From the NCBI RefSeq assembly GCF_000740055.1, contig NZ_BBJM01000001.1, positions 89,819-153,818 on the forward strand: a stretch of 64,000 nt of DNA, written 5' to 3'. Below the pieces are notes generated by a model that did not search any database, was not told the DNA's origin, and saw only the letters and a program-made list of their open reading frames with translations. Origin of the DNA: Secundilactobacillus oryzae JCM 18671. Lineage in GTDB: Bacteria; Bacillota; Bacilli; Lactobacillales; Lactobacillaceae. Shown here piece by piece: positions 28,308-37,845 of the stretch (its first letter is position 1; every line of letters starts with the position of its first letter). A program made the position numbers and the translations under genes.

Positions 28308-29845
28308 TCAATCTCCTCAACAATAGTTTTTGCAACGGTCACATCGGATGGGTATGGCGTATCAACGCCCTTCACCTTTTGGTAGGGGTCTTCACCCTTC
28401 CCTGCGATAACCACGATATCGTCATTGGAACTAGATTCAATGGCCTCGCGAATCGCACTAATTCGATCCATATTGAAATGAACCGTCACTTTTTCGTGAT
28501 CAATGTGCTGATCAATGGCATCCGCAATCGCTTTTGGATCCTCAAATCCAGGATCATCTGCGGTTAAATAAGCCACATCAGCTTCTTCAGAAAGGGCTTT
28601 ACCAAAGCCTTCCCGCCGCGAGATACCTTTGTCACCGGCACTACCAACGACCGCAATCACTTCTCCGGCATCCGTCTGCTTCTTCAAGAAGGCAAGTAAC
28701 GCCCGCATGCTGGCGTAATTATGTGCGTAGTCAATATAAATTGTGCCATGATGCTTGGTTTTGATGTACTCCATCCGACCAGGAACGTGAATATCGGGTA
28801 ATGCTGTTTGGGCTGCTGCCTGATTAGCACCCGCTAACCCAGCTGCAATAATAGCACTTGTTGCATTACCTTCGTTATAATCACCAGGAATGTGAACCGT
28901 ATAATTGGCCGCCACTCCCAGTGCCTGGGCTTTTTCAGTTCTGGCGTTCAGGGCAAATTCACTACCATGTAGCGACTCCGCTTGATTTTCAATTTCAAAA
29001 TCAATGGTCACGTCACTTGGTACCTGGGCACCTTTTTTAGAAAATAGATAAATTGATTCCGGTTGTGTAGTCGCTTTTGCTGCACCATAAACATCAGCAA
29101 AATGTGCCGTTTCAGCATTAATCACACATCGCTTGGCATTAACTAAGAGCTGTTCCTTACAGTGCAAATAATCTGCAAAGGTTGGATGCTCGTTTCGGCC
29201 GACATGGTCCGGTGTGATATTGAGAAAAACTCCGACATCAAATTTTAAACCAAAAACGCGATTACGCTTATAAGCTTGTGACGAAACTTCCATCACTAAA
29301 TGAGTCATCCCATTTGTCACTGCCGTGCGCATATCATGAAACAGATCGAGCGACTCTGGCGTCGTGAGATTTGATTTAAAGTGTTGATCTGGTTGTGAGC
29401 CCACAAACCGATCAATCGTCGAAAATAACGCCGTCTTTTCATCGGTACTCGTTTGCAAAATGCCCCGAGTAAAGTATGCCGAGGTGGTCTTTCCCTTGGT
29501 TCCGGTAATCCCAACGATAAACAAATCATTTTGCGGATAATCATAAAAGGCAGCACCCACTAAAGACATGGCTTTTTGAATGTCAGTCACGATGATTGCA
29601 CTCAAGCCGTCCCCTTCGGCGTAGCTTTGCTCAGCCACGTAAGCCGTTGCCCCCTGATTGCGGGCACTTGTTAGATATACCGGTTTAAAATTTCCCTTAC
29701 AGAAAAAAAGTGTATCAGCCGTTACCTGACGGGAATCATAAGTCACAGCTTTGAATGCTTGATCTGTATCCTTTGCCAGCGTCACAGATTTCAACAAATG
29801 GTGCTCTTTAAGTAACACGATTGTTTCCCTAATGCCGAGTGACAT
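28304..29845 (-). CDS. murE: UDP-MurNAc-tripeptide synthetase MurE (probable L-lysine-adding)
   Basis: A 513-residue Mur ligase adding the third residue of the stem peptide. ATP loop GITGTKGKTTSA, UDP-precursor stretch NLTTPESLDL, carbamylated-lysine neighbourhood HCKEQLLV and ligase domain DYAHNYASM are present. The amino-acid-selecting loop, DNPR in meso-diaminopimelate enzymes, reads DDPG here, so an L-Lys-type enzyme is more likely. Its neighbours, a D-Asp ligase and racemase acting on the lysine side chain, agree. It is first in the murE-aslA-racD operon. Confidence 0.92.
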   Translation of the reverse strand: MSLGIRETIVLLKEHHLLKSVTLAKDTDQAFKAVTYDSRQVTADTLFFCKGNFKPVYLTSARNQGATAYVAEQSYAEGDGLSAIIVTDIQKAMSLVGAAFYDYPQNDLFIVGITGTKGKTTSAYFTRGILQTSTDEKTALFSTIDRFVGSQPDQHFKSNLTTPESLDLFHDMRTAVTNGMTHLVMEVSSQAYKRNRVFGLKFDVGVFLNITPDHVGRNEHPTFADYLHCKEQLLVNAKRCVINAETAHFADVYGAAKATTQPESIYLFSKKGAQVPSDVTIDFEIENQAESLHGSEFALNARTEKAQALGVAANYTVHIPGDYNEGNATSAIIAAGLAGANQAAAQTALPDIHVPGRMEYIKTKHHGTIYIDYAHNYASMRALLAFLKKQTDAGEVIAVVGSAGDKGISRREGFGKALSEEADVAYLTADDPGFEDPKAIADAIDQHIDHEKVTVHFNMDRISAIREAIESSSNDDIVVIAGKGEDPYQKVKGVDTPYPSDVTVAKTIVEEIE

Positions 29846-29896
29846 AAAACATTCATCTCCAACTAATCATTTAGGTTTATTATTTCACGAATATGT

Positions 29897-29973
29897 AAAA
29901 AAGGAAACTGGGTTAGCAAACTGACAGCAAAACTTAAGCTAAACAGGTCAGTTTCAGGACTCAGTTTCCTTTT
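29897..29973. terminator. Nested hairpins between asnB and murE
   Basis: An outer repeat AAAAGGAAACTG / CAGTTTCCTTTT (29899-29910, 29962-29973) encloses an inner one, AAACTGAC / GTCAGTTT (29918-29925, 29947-29954). On the minus strand the outer stem ends in a T-run, giving a terminator for asnB. AAACTG occurs in both arms, so alternative pairings are possible. Confidence 0.6.
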
Positions 29974-29979
29974 GTGAAT

Positions 29980-31860
29980 TTAAACGACGGTACGGTGAAC
30001 CTTTGATAAAGTATCTGCAGTCGTATCTTCTGGGAAGTAGACTTGGTACCAAAGAATGAACGTGTAAATCGTAAAGATCTTTTGCATGCTTGATTTACCG
30101 TTAATGTGTTCTTGTAAGATGTGCATCAAAGCATCGGTATCAAAGAATTTTTGAGCAACGTCTGAGGCAAAGGCTTCTTCAATTCGCTTACGATACTTGT
30201 CTTCCTTAATCCAACTTGCAATTGGTGATGGGAAGCCTAATTTTTCCTTCTTAGCAACTCGCTCTGGTAATTCTGCTAAAGCGGCTGTCCGAAGTGAAAT
30301 TTTAGTTTCAGTACCTTGAATTCGCGTTTTAGTTGGCATTGTTGAAGCGAACTTAGCCACTTCTTTATCCACCAATGGTGTCCGAACTTCAAGTGAGTTC
30401 GACATACTCATTCGATCAGCCTTATGCAAAATATCATATGGCAACCAAGTGTTGATATCGAAGTATTGCATTTGAGTAATCTCATCCTTATCCTTCACAT
30501 CGTCAAAGATATGTTGGGTATACTCAGCCGTATCCTTGTTCAAAGCTTTGTTCTTTAAGATTTGATCCCGTTCATGTTCGTTAAAGACGTAGTTCACCCG
30601 GTAATAACGTTCACTAAGTGGTTGCGCCCCACGCGTCAAGAACCGTTTACCGTGGAAACGAGGTAAGTTTTCAACAGCCTTAGCAAGTCCCTTACGGATT
30701 AGCTTTGGTACTAGCTTTTGGTAGCGCTCAAATGGCACAGCCTCTAAGTACGTGTTGTAGCCACCGAAGAACTCATCGGCTCCTTCACCAGACAGTGCAA
30801 CCTTGACGCTCTTACGAGTGCCTTTTGATAAGAAGAAGAGTTGCATTGCGGATGGGTTTGAAAGTGGTTCGTCCATGTAGTACATGATCGTTGGCAGGAT
30901 GTCAAAGTAGTCATCCCCCGTAATCGTGAGTGGCGTGTTTTTTTGCTTAATTTCTTTGGCAAATTCAGTCGACCAGCTCAACTCACTGTACTTAGAGTTA
31001 TTGAATCCAAGTGAAAATGATTGAATTGGCTTCAACTTAGCGGCTTCATTCAAGACGTAACTTGAATCAATCCCACTTGAAAGGAAGCTTCCAACCTCAA
31101 CGTCGGCAATCATGTGAGCTTTCACTGAATCATCAACGATGCCGCGGATCTTCTTGGCATCTTCTTCAATGGTTTGTGAGTTATCAATGTGGTCGTAGTT
31201 AAACTTATAGTACGTGTGGGTTTCTGTCTGACCATCCTTGTGAAAGAAGTATTGGCCTGGCAGTAATTTGAAGACGTTTTTGAACATCGTTTCTTTTGAT
31301 GGAATAAATTCAAAGCTCAAATGAACTGGTAAAAGACTCTCGTTGAACTCCTTAACGAACTTAGGATGTTCAAGGAAGCCCTTAATTTCAGAAGCCCAAA
31401 GGAAAGTATCACCATCGTCATAGTAGTAGAGTGGCTTGATACCAAAGTGATCACGCGCACCGAACACTTCTTTGGTGGCTTTGTCGTAAATAACAAAGGC
31501 ATACATCCCGCGGAGCTTCTGTAACAAATCTGGGCCCCAGGCATCGTAACCATGAATCAAGACTTCTGAATCCACTTCAGTTTGGAATTCGTAACCGAGT
31601 TCGATTAATTCTTTTCTAATATCTTGGTAGTTATAAATTTCACCGTTAAACGTGAGGACCTTGGTCTGATCCCGGTTATACATTGGTTGCTTACCATGAG
31701 CCAAATCAATGATTGAAAGACGACGGAAGCCCATAACGGCACCCTCATCGCTAAAGTAAGCATCGTCATCTGGACCACGATGCTTAATCCGATCTGCCAT
31801 GTTAATAATCGTGTCGCTTGGGACATCTTTTTGGTTAACGTAACCAACAAATCCACACAT
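29980..31860 (-). CDS. asnB: Glutamine-dependent asparagine synthase-type amidotransferase (AsnB/AsnH)
   Basis: A 626-residue enzyme with an N-terminal class II glutaminase (Cys2 nucleophile in MCGFVGYV, LSIIDLAHGKQPM, NGEIYN) and a C-terminal ATP-pyrophosphatase synthase domain (SSGIDSSYV P-loop, SGEGADEFFGGY). It may make free asparagine. But at this length and next to the D-Asp cross-bridge genes it resembles AsnH/AsnB1, which amidate D-Asp or other acidic residues of peptidoglycan. The catalytic residues seen are intact. AAGGGGAT precedes the ATG. It has its own terminator, so it is a separate unit from murE. Confidence 0.9.
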   Translation of the reverse strand: MCGFVGYVNQKDVPSDTIINMADRIKHRGPDDDAYFSDEGAVMGFRRLSIIDLAHGKQPMYNRDQTKVLTFNGEIYNYQDIRKELIELGYEFQTEVDSEVLIHGYDAWGPDLLQKLRGMYAFVIYDKATKEVFGARDHFGIKPLYYYDDGDTFLWASEIKGFLEHPKFVKEFNESLLPVHLSFEFIPSKETMFKNVFKLLPGQYFFHKDGQTETHTYYKFNYDHIDNSQTIEEDAKKIRGIVDDSVKAHMIADVEVGSFLSSGIDSSYVLNEAAKLKPIQSFSLGFNNSKYSELSWSTEFAKEIKQKNTPLTITGDDYFDILPTIMYYMDEPLSNPSAMQLFFLSKGTRKSVKVALSGEGADEFFGGYNTYLEAVPFERYQKLVPKLIRKGLAKAVENLPRFHGKRFLTRGAQPLSERYYRVNYVFNEHERDQILKNKALNKDTAEYTQHIFDDVKDKDEITQMQYFDINTWLPYDILHKADRMSMSNSLEVRTPLVDKEVAKFASTMPTKTRIQGTETKISLRTAALAELPERVAKKEKLGFPSPIASWIKEDKYRKRIEEAFASDVAQKFFDTDALMHILQEHINGKSSMQKIFTIYTFILWYQVYFPEDTTADTLSKVHRTVV

Positions 31861-31971
31861 GCTTTTATCCCCTTTAGTTCTTATAAATAATCTATTTTAA
31901 TTACACAACAGAAATATACTATCAAATTTGTTTGGCTATTACTAGCAACATAACGCTTTTTTAAGCTTTCT

Positions 31972-32655
31972 TCACTCTTGGAAACTCAATTCATCATGAT
32001 CCAAGATTTTGATGTTGCGTCGACCACTCTGCTTAATTAAATTTTCCGCTTCAAACTCTCGGAGTTTCCGTGATAAAGATTCCGGCGTAATACCTAAGTA
32101 TGAGGCCAGATCTTTCTTGGTCAGCGGTAGTTCGAAATATTCACCATTTTGCCCCTCTGCTTCGAGCAAATAATTGGCCAACCGTTCGGCAGCACTTTCA
32201 GTCGTCAATGAAGCTGAGCGGCGTTCACTATCTTCGAGACGCTTAGACATCTCGGCTAACAGTGCAATCGCGGTCGAAGGATATTGACTCAGCAAATCAA
32301 TCATATCCTGGTGCTTAATGGCACAATAATGTGTCGGCACCACTGTTTCAGCAAACGATTCGTGCACACTCACGCTAAAAAGTTGGTGTTCACCAATGAC
32401 TTCACCAGTCGTTACCACTTTCAAAAGCTGCTCCTTACCGGACTCACCCACGCGAGTCATTCGAACTTGCCCATGGTGAATAATGTACAGTGTTCCTGAA
32501 GATTCACCTGCTCGATACAAAAATTCGCCTTTCTCAGCCGTTTTCATTTCGATTAATTCAGCAACCTGCCCAGTCTGTTCTTCATCCAGCCCCTGAAAAA
32601 TAGGCACTAATTTTACGCAGCGTTTTCGTTCTTCAAAACTATCGTCCATGTGCAT
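31972..32655 (-). CDS. Crp/Fnr family regulator, FLP-like
   Basis: A 227-residue regulator: a cyclic-nucleotide-binding-type beta-roll (about 15-125), a dimerisation helix, and a winged helix with recognition stretch DLASYLGITPESLSRKLREFE. It lacks the cysteine cluster needed for an Fe-S centre but has Cys13 and Cys111, matching the pair used by Lactobacillus casei FLP as a thiol-disulfide switch. AGGAGG lies eight bases before the ATG. Confidence 0.88.
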   Translation of the reverse strand: MHMDDSFEERKRCVKLVPIFQGLDEEQTGQVAELIEMKTAEKGEFLYRAGESSGTLYIIHHGQVRMTRVGESGKEQLLKVVTTGEVIGEHQLFSVSVHESFAETVVPTHYCAIKHQDMIDLLSQYPSTAIALLAEMSKRLEDSERRSASLTTESAAERLANYLLEAEGQNGEYFELPLTKKDLASYLGITPESLSRKLREFEAENLIKQSGRRNIKILDHDELSFQE

Positions 32656-32723
32656 TTCAATTGCCTCCTTCGACCGTCATCCAACGGTTCATTATATCAA
32701 ATAATTGCATCTTTAATGACAAC

Positions 32724-33632
32724 CTATTTTCGTCGGTGGAACTTCAAAATCATTAGTAACCAAATGATGAAGACCGCGGATAAGATGATAATGAACACCC
32801 AGGCGTTCGCCCATTTTTCAAAGGGTAAGTGGACATTCATCCCGTAAAAGCCGGTCAAAATCGTTGGAACGGCCATGGTAAGTGACCAAATCGTCAAAAT
32901 TTCCATGATATCATTCAGATTATTATTAACGACACTATTAAATGTGTCAGAAATTCGCTCAACGACCTGCGTTTCAATTTCAATCATTCGCTGCACCTGC
33001 TCTGATTCGATGTGCACATCTTCAATGCCGTCCATCCGATCATCATCACCAGTTTTGCCAAAGTGAGTTGAGCCTAATTTATTTAATAAGTCGAGGTTAA
33101 GCTGGACCGCACTCGAGAAGAACGTTAACGTCTGTCGCAAGTACGATAGCGCAATTAAATCTTTATTTTTAGCATTTTTGCTAAGCACCTTGTCCATTTG
33201 GTTTCGCTGACGGGTAATCAGGCGCATGACGGGAATATAGCTATCCATCATCGCAAACATAGCCTCCAAAATAAACAAGTCTGCGCGTTTAGTGGTGGAG
33301 TCTCGGCCCACTTGTTGGAAAATAGTATTCACTTCCTCAAGTCGGCTCTCATTAAACGTAAATAGGTTGCCACTATGCATTAAAAAGCTGACTGGCCGCG
33401 TAATATATTTTAGTTTGGTTTGATCCAGAATGTAGGGCACGTGAAGCGTAATTAATTCATTGTCCGTGTCATCATCGTAAACATAGTGCGGACTTTCATC
33501 TTTATCAGTAACGTAGGTAATCATTTCCTCTGTCAGCCCATATTGTTCGGCCAGCGCAGTTCGTTCCTCATCCGTTAAAGCTTCGGTTTCAACCCAATTA
33601 AAATCGTTAAATGACTTATCTGTTCGAATCAT
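32724..33632 (-). CDS. corA: CorA-type magnesium/divalent cation transporter
   Basis: A 302-residue CorA-family channel. A long cytoplasmic alpha/beta and helical domain is followed by two C-terminal membrane helices. The first ends in the signature GFYGMN (GMN selectivity motif) with HLPFEKW after it, and the protein finishes with a basic KFHRRK tail. It is expected to carry Mg2+ as a homopentamer. The start has GAGGAG upstream. It is separated from the FLP-like gene by about 70 bases without a terminator. Confidence 0.93.
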   Translation of the reverse strand: MIRTDKSFNDFNWVETEALTDEERTALAEQYGLTEEMITYVTDKDESPHYVYDDDTDNELITLHVPYILDQTKLKYITRPVSFLMHSGNLFTFNESRLEEVNTIFQQVGRDSTTKRADLFILEAMFAMMDSYIPVMRLITRQRNQMDKVLSKNAKNKDLIALSYLRQTLTFFSSAVQLNLDLLNKLGSTHFGKTGDDDRMDGIEDVHIESEQVQRMIEIETQVVERISDTFNSVVNNNLNDIMEILTIWSLTMAVPTILTGFYGMNVHLPFEKWANAWVFIIILSAVFIIWLLMILKFHRRK

Positions 33633-33707
33633 TGCGACTACTCCTCAACTCTTTTTTATCATTATCATGCTAACTGAGACTGATTACAACGGTTCAAACG
33701 TCAAAAA

Positions 33708-33732
33708 AATGCCGAACGCATTGTTCGACATT
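33708..33732 (-). terminator. Terminator after the NAD(P)-binding gene
   Basis: Stem AATGTCGAAC / GTTCGGCATT (one G-T mismatch) followed by seven T residues on the minus strand. Confidence 0.75.
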
Positions 33733-33742
33733 GTCACAATCA

Positions 33743-34378
33743 TTATTTATCGACAACTGTAAATCGTTGACGAAGGTGCTTAGGATGTTCAATTTCATCT
33801 ACAATGGCAACCGCAACATTTCCAGTTGTCACCACTGATTCACCTTCAGTATTTTGCATCAGCTGATCGGTCCCCATCACGTATTCAGTTGCTGGCCCTA
33901 CTTTGAAGTTCCCTTGTGGTGAAATGGCTGTCCAGTTAACATTATCAATCCAAGTCAGAAAATCATACTCGTGAACTTGTTGTAAAGGTGTCTCAATCCA
34001 AGGGGCGTTCGCATTGTTAGCTAGAATAGCTTTTAGCAGACGGTTACCACTTGGATCTTTCAGTGAGGCGGCACCTAAAATAAAGAAGAGTGTGGTGTGT
34101 TTATTTCCTCGAAATAGTCGAATTAATTTGGCAGCAAGATCCAAATGCTCGTATGCCTTTGGCGATCTGAAGGCATCAATCACGTAGTCAAAACCCGCTA
34201 AATCAGCTTGGCTGAGGCTAAAAGCATCCTTTTCCAAAATTTTTGCTTCATGACCTAATACTTCAACTGCTTTTTCACGATCTCGTACAATGGCTGTCAC
34301 ATCATGTCCTCGACGGACCGCCTCTTCAAAGATTGCTTTCCCTGCATTGCCAGTTGCACCGATAATACCGATTTCCAT
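33743..34378 (-). CDS. NAD(P)-binding atypical SDR (YwnB-like)
   Basis: A 211-residue Rossmann-fold protein. N-terminal MEIGIIGATGNAGKAIFEEA carries the GxxGxxG dinucleotide motif; the body matches NmrA/YwnB-type proteins (FDYVIDAFRSP, WTAISPQGNF). There is no clear YxxxK catalytic pair, so it could be a redox sensor or a reductase of unknown substrate. AGAAGGGATG precedes the ATG. Confidence 0.82.
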   Translation of the reverse strand: MEIGIIGATGNAGKAIFEEAVRRGHDVTAIVRDREKAVEVLGHEAKILEKDAFSLSQADLAGFDYVIDAFRSPKAYEHLDLAAKLIRLFRGNKHTTLFFILGAASLKDPSGNRLLKAILANNANAPWIETPLQQVHEYDFLTWIDNVNWTAISPQGNFKVGPATEYVMGTDQLMQNTEGESVVTTGNVAVAIVDEIEHPKHLRQRFTVVDK

Positions 34379-34509
34379 GTTCGCTCATCCCTTCTATCTC
34401 AATCTACTTCACAATGGTATCATGCTTTCACCATATTTCTTAACGGAAAGCTCACTAGTTTCTTATTAAATATTTTGAAGGACTTTCGTTCAATTACTTT
34501 CGCTTAGTA

Positions 34510-34518
34510 TGTTATAAT
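34510..34518 (+). promoter_or_regulatory. Extended -10 promoter for the secreted small protein
   Basis: TGTTATAAT, 29 bases before the ATG at 34547. The promoter looks intact although the gene behind it is frameshifted. Confidence 0.5.
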
Positions 34519-34546
34519 GCAAGCGTATTCAAATTACGGGGAGAAT

Positions 34547-34938
34547 ATGACTATGTTTAAGAAGCTAACCAAGTCACTCGTTATGGCTGTTGCAGCTTTG
34601 ACTTTAGGGAGTAGTTTTGGGGCCGTTGCCCAGCTATGGTGAACGATAATCACGTTCAGACTGCTGAAGCTGCAACAAAGAAGAAACAAACCGTCTACTT
34701 AGGAAAAGTGAAGAAGGCGCGTGTTATTTACCGTTTCGATTTAAAAAAGAATACGGCTAAAAAGTATGGCACCGTCAACAAGGGGCAATACGTTGCTGCC
34801 ACATACAATAAAAGCTTAGGTGGTTGGATTATCACCATTTATAAAAGCAAAAAGGTGAAAACAACTAGTAAGGTCATTTTCGCAGTAAGCGGTAAATCTG
34901 CAACTTGGTTCAAAAAAGTCAAAACTTATAAAGTCTAA
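34547..34938 (+). pseudogene. Secreted small basic protein, broken by a one-base frameshift
   Basis: The reading from ATG 34547 (GGGGAG upstream) gives a typical signal peptide, MTMFKKLTKSLVMAVAALTL and onward to GAVAQLW, then TGA at 34640-34642. The mature part continues without a stop in the other frame (from 34636 to 34938), reading VQTAEAATKKKQTV and then a lysine-rich, beta-type domain of about 85 residues. Restoring one lost base near 34631-34636 would join them into a protein of about 130 residues. The family is not recognised; a cell-surface or SH3-like binding role is only a guess. A sequencing error is possible. Confidence 0.75.
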
Positions 34939-34970
34939 AAAAAGTCCAGATCAGCTGATCTGGACTTTTT
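34939..34970. terminator. Bidirectional terminator
   Basis: Sixteen-base palindromic arms around AAAAAGTCCAGATCAG, between the small secreted gene and the convergent SPFH gene, with T-runs both ways. Confidence 0.85.
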
Positions 34971-34972
34971 CA

Positions 34973-35902
34973 TTACTCACCTGCTGCGTCTGTAGCAGGT
35001 GCTTTTTTATTTTTCAACAGTTCACCAATCGCTGGTAACTGCCCCATCGTATCTGCCGTTTTATTTGGTAGCACAATGGTGTTGGCCGGCGACTTAGCTA
35101 GTTCTTCAAATGCCTTTGTATTCAAGTCAACGAAGTAGTTGCCATCAACCACTCGTAACGCATCGTTCACCGTTTGAATTCGAACCGCTTCGGCTTCAGC
35201 TTCAATTTTAACTGAAGTTGCTTTTGCTTGTGCCCGAGTGACCATAGCTTCGTTTTCGGCCTTGTTAGTTTCAAGTAAGGCACGGTTGTTAGCCTCATTT
35301 TCCAAGGTGATAGAACGACTCTTACCTTCAGCGGTCGCAATCGTTGCATCACGTTCACGGGTAGCTTGTAGTAATCGATTCATCGAATTCTGGATGTCTT
35401 GGGATGGATTAACTGAATCAATGTTAATTCGGTCAACATTCAAACCGTAGCCAGCAGTCACGGACGAGATTTCTTTGAACAAAGCAGCGTTGATTTCTTG
35501 TGTTCCGTTCAGCACTTCATTCAATTCCTTATTACCAATGATGCCTCGAAGCGATGCCCGTGTATCTTGAACCATTGAGCGAACCGAGTTTTCATTTTTA
35601 AAGACGAAATCGGAAATATTGGTCACGTGAAATTTAAGCGAAATTTTCACTGAGATTTCAGCGTTATCCTTAGTGATCACAATTTGCTGATCTAAATCAA
35701 GTGGTGTCTGAGCTGTACTAACAGTCACAATTTTGGAAATAAACGGTTTGATAAAATGTAACCCTGGATTCAACGTTTTTTCGTACTTACCAAGTGTCAT
35801 GACAACCCCAACATTGGGCTGAACCACGATTCGAATGGAAAATACCAAACACACAATGACTAAAACTAAAATCAAAATACTAATAATTAACAAAATCAAC
35901 AC
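34973..35902 (-). CDS. SPFH/stomatin-like (QmcA-type) membrane protein
   Basis: A 309-residue SPFH-domain protein: an N-terminal membrane helix (about 2-25), the SPFH domain (about 28-190, with LNPGLHFIKPFISKI), then an alanine/glutamate-rich coiled coil (about 190-250). Such proteins oligomerise into membrane microdomain scaffolds and often partner proteases or membrane-remodelling proteins. The start is unclear: GTG at 35900-35902 is used, with TTG codons just after it. It begins 9 bases after the stop of the DUF975 fusion gene, so the two form an operon. Confidence 0.88.
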   Translation of the reverse strand: MLILLIISILILVLVIVCLVFSIRIVVQPNVGVVMTLGKYEKTLNPGLHFIKPFISKIVTVSTAQTPLDLDQQIVITKDNAEISVKISLKFHVTNISDFVFKNENSVRSMVQDTRASLRGIIGNKELNEVLNGTQEINAALFKEISSVTAGYGLNVDRINIDSVNPSQDIQNSMNRLLQATRERDATIATAEGKSRSITLENEANNRALLETNKAENEAMVTRAQAKATSVKIEAEAEAVRIQTVNDALRVVDGNYFVDLNTKAFEELAKSPANTIVLPNKTADTMGQLPAIGELLKNKKAPATDAAGE

Positions 35903-35911
35903 GCCCCTATC

Positions 35912-37574
35912 TTATTCTGTTCGACTCAAATCAGTGACCTTCATCCGATTACCACTGACGTTTGTTGCTCTCATACCAAATTCATAACTCGCTTCATCAC
36001 CATCTTCGGTGCTTTCGTCCCCCGCATATGCGCTAAACGTAAATTCTAGTTTGTTAATTGACTTAATTGATGGTAATTTCTTCAAAAATACGTAAACGTA
36101 CTCCGAACGGCTCTTATCGTTAGGAATACCACCATCGATATAAGTACTCTTGTAGTGCGAATCATAGGCTTTACCGAAGTTCGTCTTCACAGTCATCTGT
36201 GATGGATAATAATTGTTATCATACTTTCCAGTCTTGATGTTGATGTGAAAAACTAATAGGCCACCAGTCGTCTCTTCGCCACTCCCCACTTCAAACTTTT
36301 GCTGAGGAATCTTCACAATCCATGCATTCTCAATTGTTGCTCGCGAATCAAGCCACTTTTCACTCTGCCAGTTCAAAGCAAGTTTGCGAATACCGGTAAT
36401 TTTCGGCTTCACATCATAATTAACTTCCAGCGTTCTAGAACTTGGATCAAACTTGTTTGAAGAGGCCCGGCTAGCGCCACCTCGTTCATTTAAGGCATCC
36501 GTAAAATCAGCTACGGGTTTAATACCGTTATGAGGTGCAACCTTTCCATCGTCAGAATCTGTATCGATGGTAATCTTCCTAGTTGAACTCGATTCTTGTG
36601 TTTCTGCCCGTTTTTCCCGCGCAGACTGAATCCCATGACTCACGACATTGCCCAGTGCTAGCACGACCAGAACGGCAATCACGCCACCGACTAGCCACCA
36701 AATCCAGTTTCGTTTAGGTGTTGGATTAGGCGTTTGATTCGTTGTTCCCATGGCTTGATTATAGAGCGAATCTTCCACGGTAGGTTCCGGTTTAATCGGC
36801 TCACCGAGACTAAATTCACCAACTCCCTGAGTTTCAGCAACCTGACTACTAATTAAGTCTGAGCCACCCGGACTGACCATCGGGTTAGGATCAGGAACCG
36901 GATCAGATGCTCCCTTTAGGCCAACGTAAAATGCCATTTGCGTCATGATAACGTACGGTGTTAGCCACAGAAAACCGATTCCCAATGTTAGTGTTGCCAG
37001 TAGTAACCAGCCTATAAAACTTAATTGAAGTAAAAATAACCGCCACTTGTTGCCATTCATCAATTGTCGACTTTGCGTGATACAGTCCAAAGCACTAATC
37101 TTTGTAGGATCTTCCCCGTGATTCAAACGGTCAAAATAGACATTTAAGCTTTGTGCATATGAAAAACTCTTAATAATTCCTGGAATATAAAACAGTAATG
37201 CCCACAGTCCTGTGAATAAGCCAATCAAAAATTGAAGTTTGAATAACCCCCAAGCGTACTTGGCTGCTAGGGGAAACGCATCTAGAACTCTAGGTACTTT
37301 TTTTAACGTGTACCAATTAAAATAAACAAAATTGAGCGCCAAGGTCACCATTTGACTAATCACCATCCAACATAGATAGACGACGATTAGTAAAAAGGCG
37401 AGCCCCCCCTACCCGTGTGAAATAAATGGCTGCCGACAAAATACCATAAACAACCGAACCCGAAAATGAGACTAATAAAAAAGTAACCAACATCAGCAGC
37501 GCTGCTAGCCCCCAATGACCGGCCAGCGTCTGCCTGGCCTTTTCACGATACGACGCGAATGTCCCCTTTTGCAT
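35912..37574 (-). pseudogene. DUF975 membrane protein with C-terminal extracellular domain, frameshifted in a G7 run
   Basis: The N-terminal reading (37574 down to about 37400) starts MQKGTFASYREKARQTL and enters a membrane helix, then loses frame in seven consecutive G bases (plus-strand C7, 37403-37409). Removing one G gives a continuous reading VGGLAFLLIVVYLCW into the long downstream part. The joined protein would be about 553 residues: a DUF975 polytopic domain (about 1-240), a Pro/Ser/acidic linker, one extra membrane helix (WIWWLVGGVIAVLVVLALG), and a beta-rich domain of about 240 residues that I do not recognise. Phase variation, recent decay or sequencing error cannot be separated here. 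Confidence 0.8.
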
Positions 37575-37845
37575 TTTTGTTCCTCCCCAAATAATAGTTT
37601 AGTTATCCCATTATAACTGCAATAAATATACTAAAAAAGTCACCCTTTCACAATGTTTATTTCACGAGGCAATCCTATTTTGTCATATTTAACTCTCTTA
37701 ATTAAGCTACTCGAAAAAACCGTGAGCAAACTTTACCCTCTTTATTCGATTTTTGATTATACTTATGGTTAGGAGATAGGTTTACTTATCGATTCGTCCA
37801 ATACTGAAGACGTAAAAAGCTGCGATTAGGTTAGGAGGTATTTTC

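Noticed and set aside
34610..34645. Programmed -1 frameshift in the secreted small protein
   Set aside because: The TTTTGGGG stretch is not in the X-XXY-YYZ register of the reading frame and no stimulating hairpin or pseudoknot is evident; a mutation or sequencing error is simpler.
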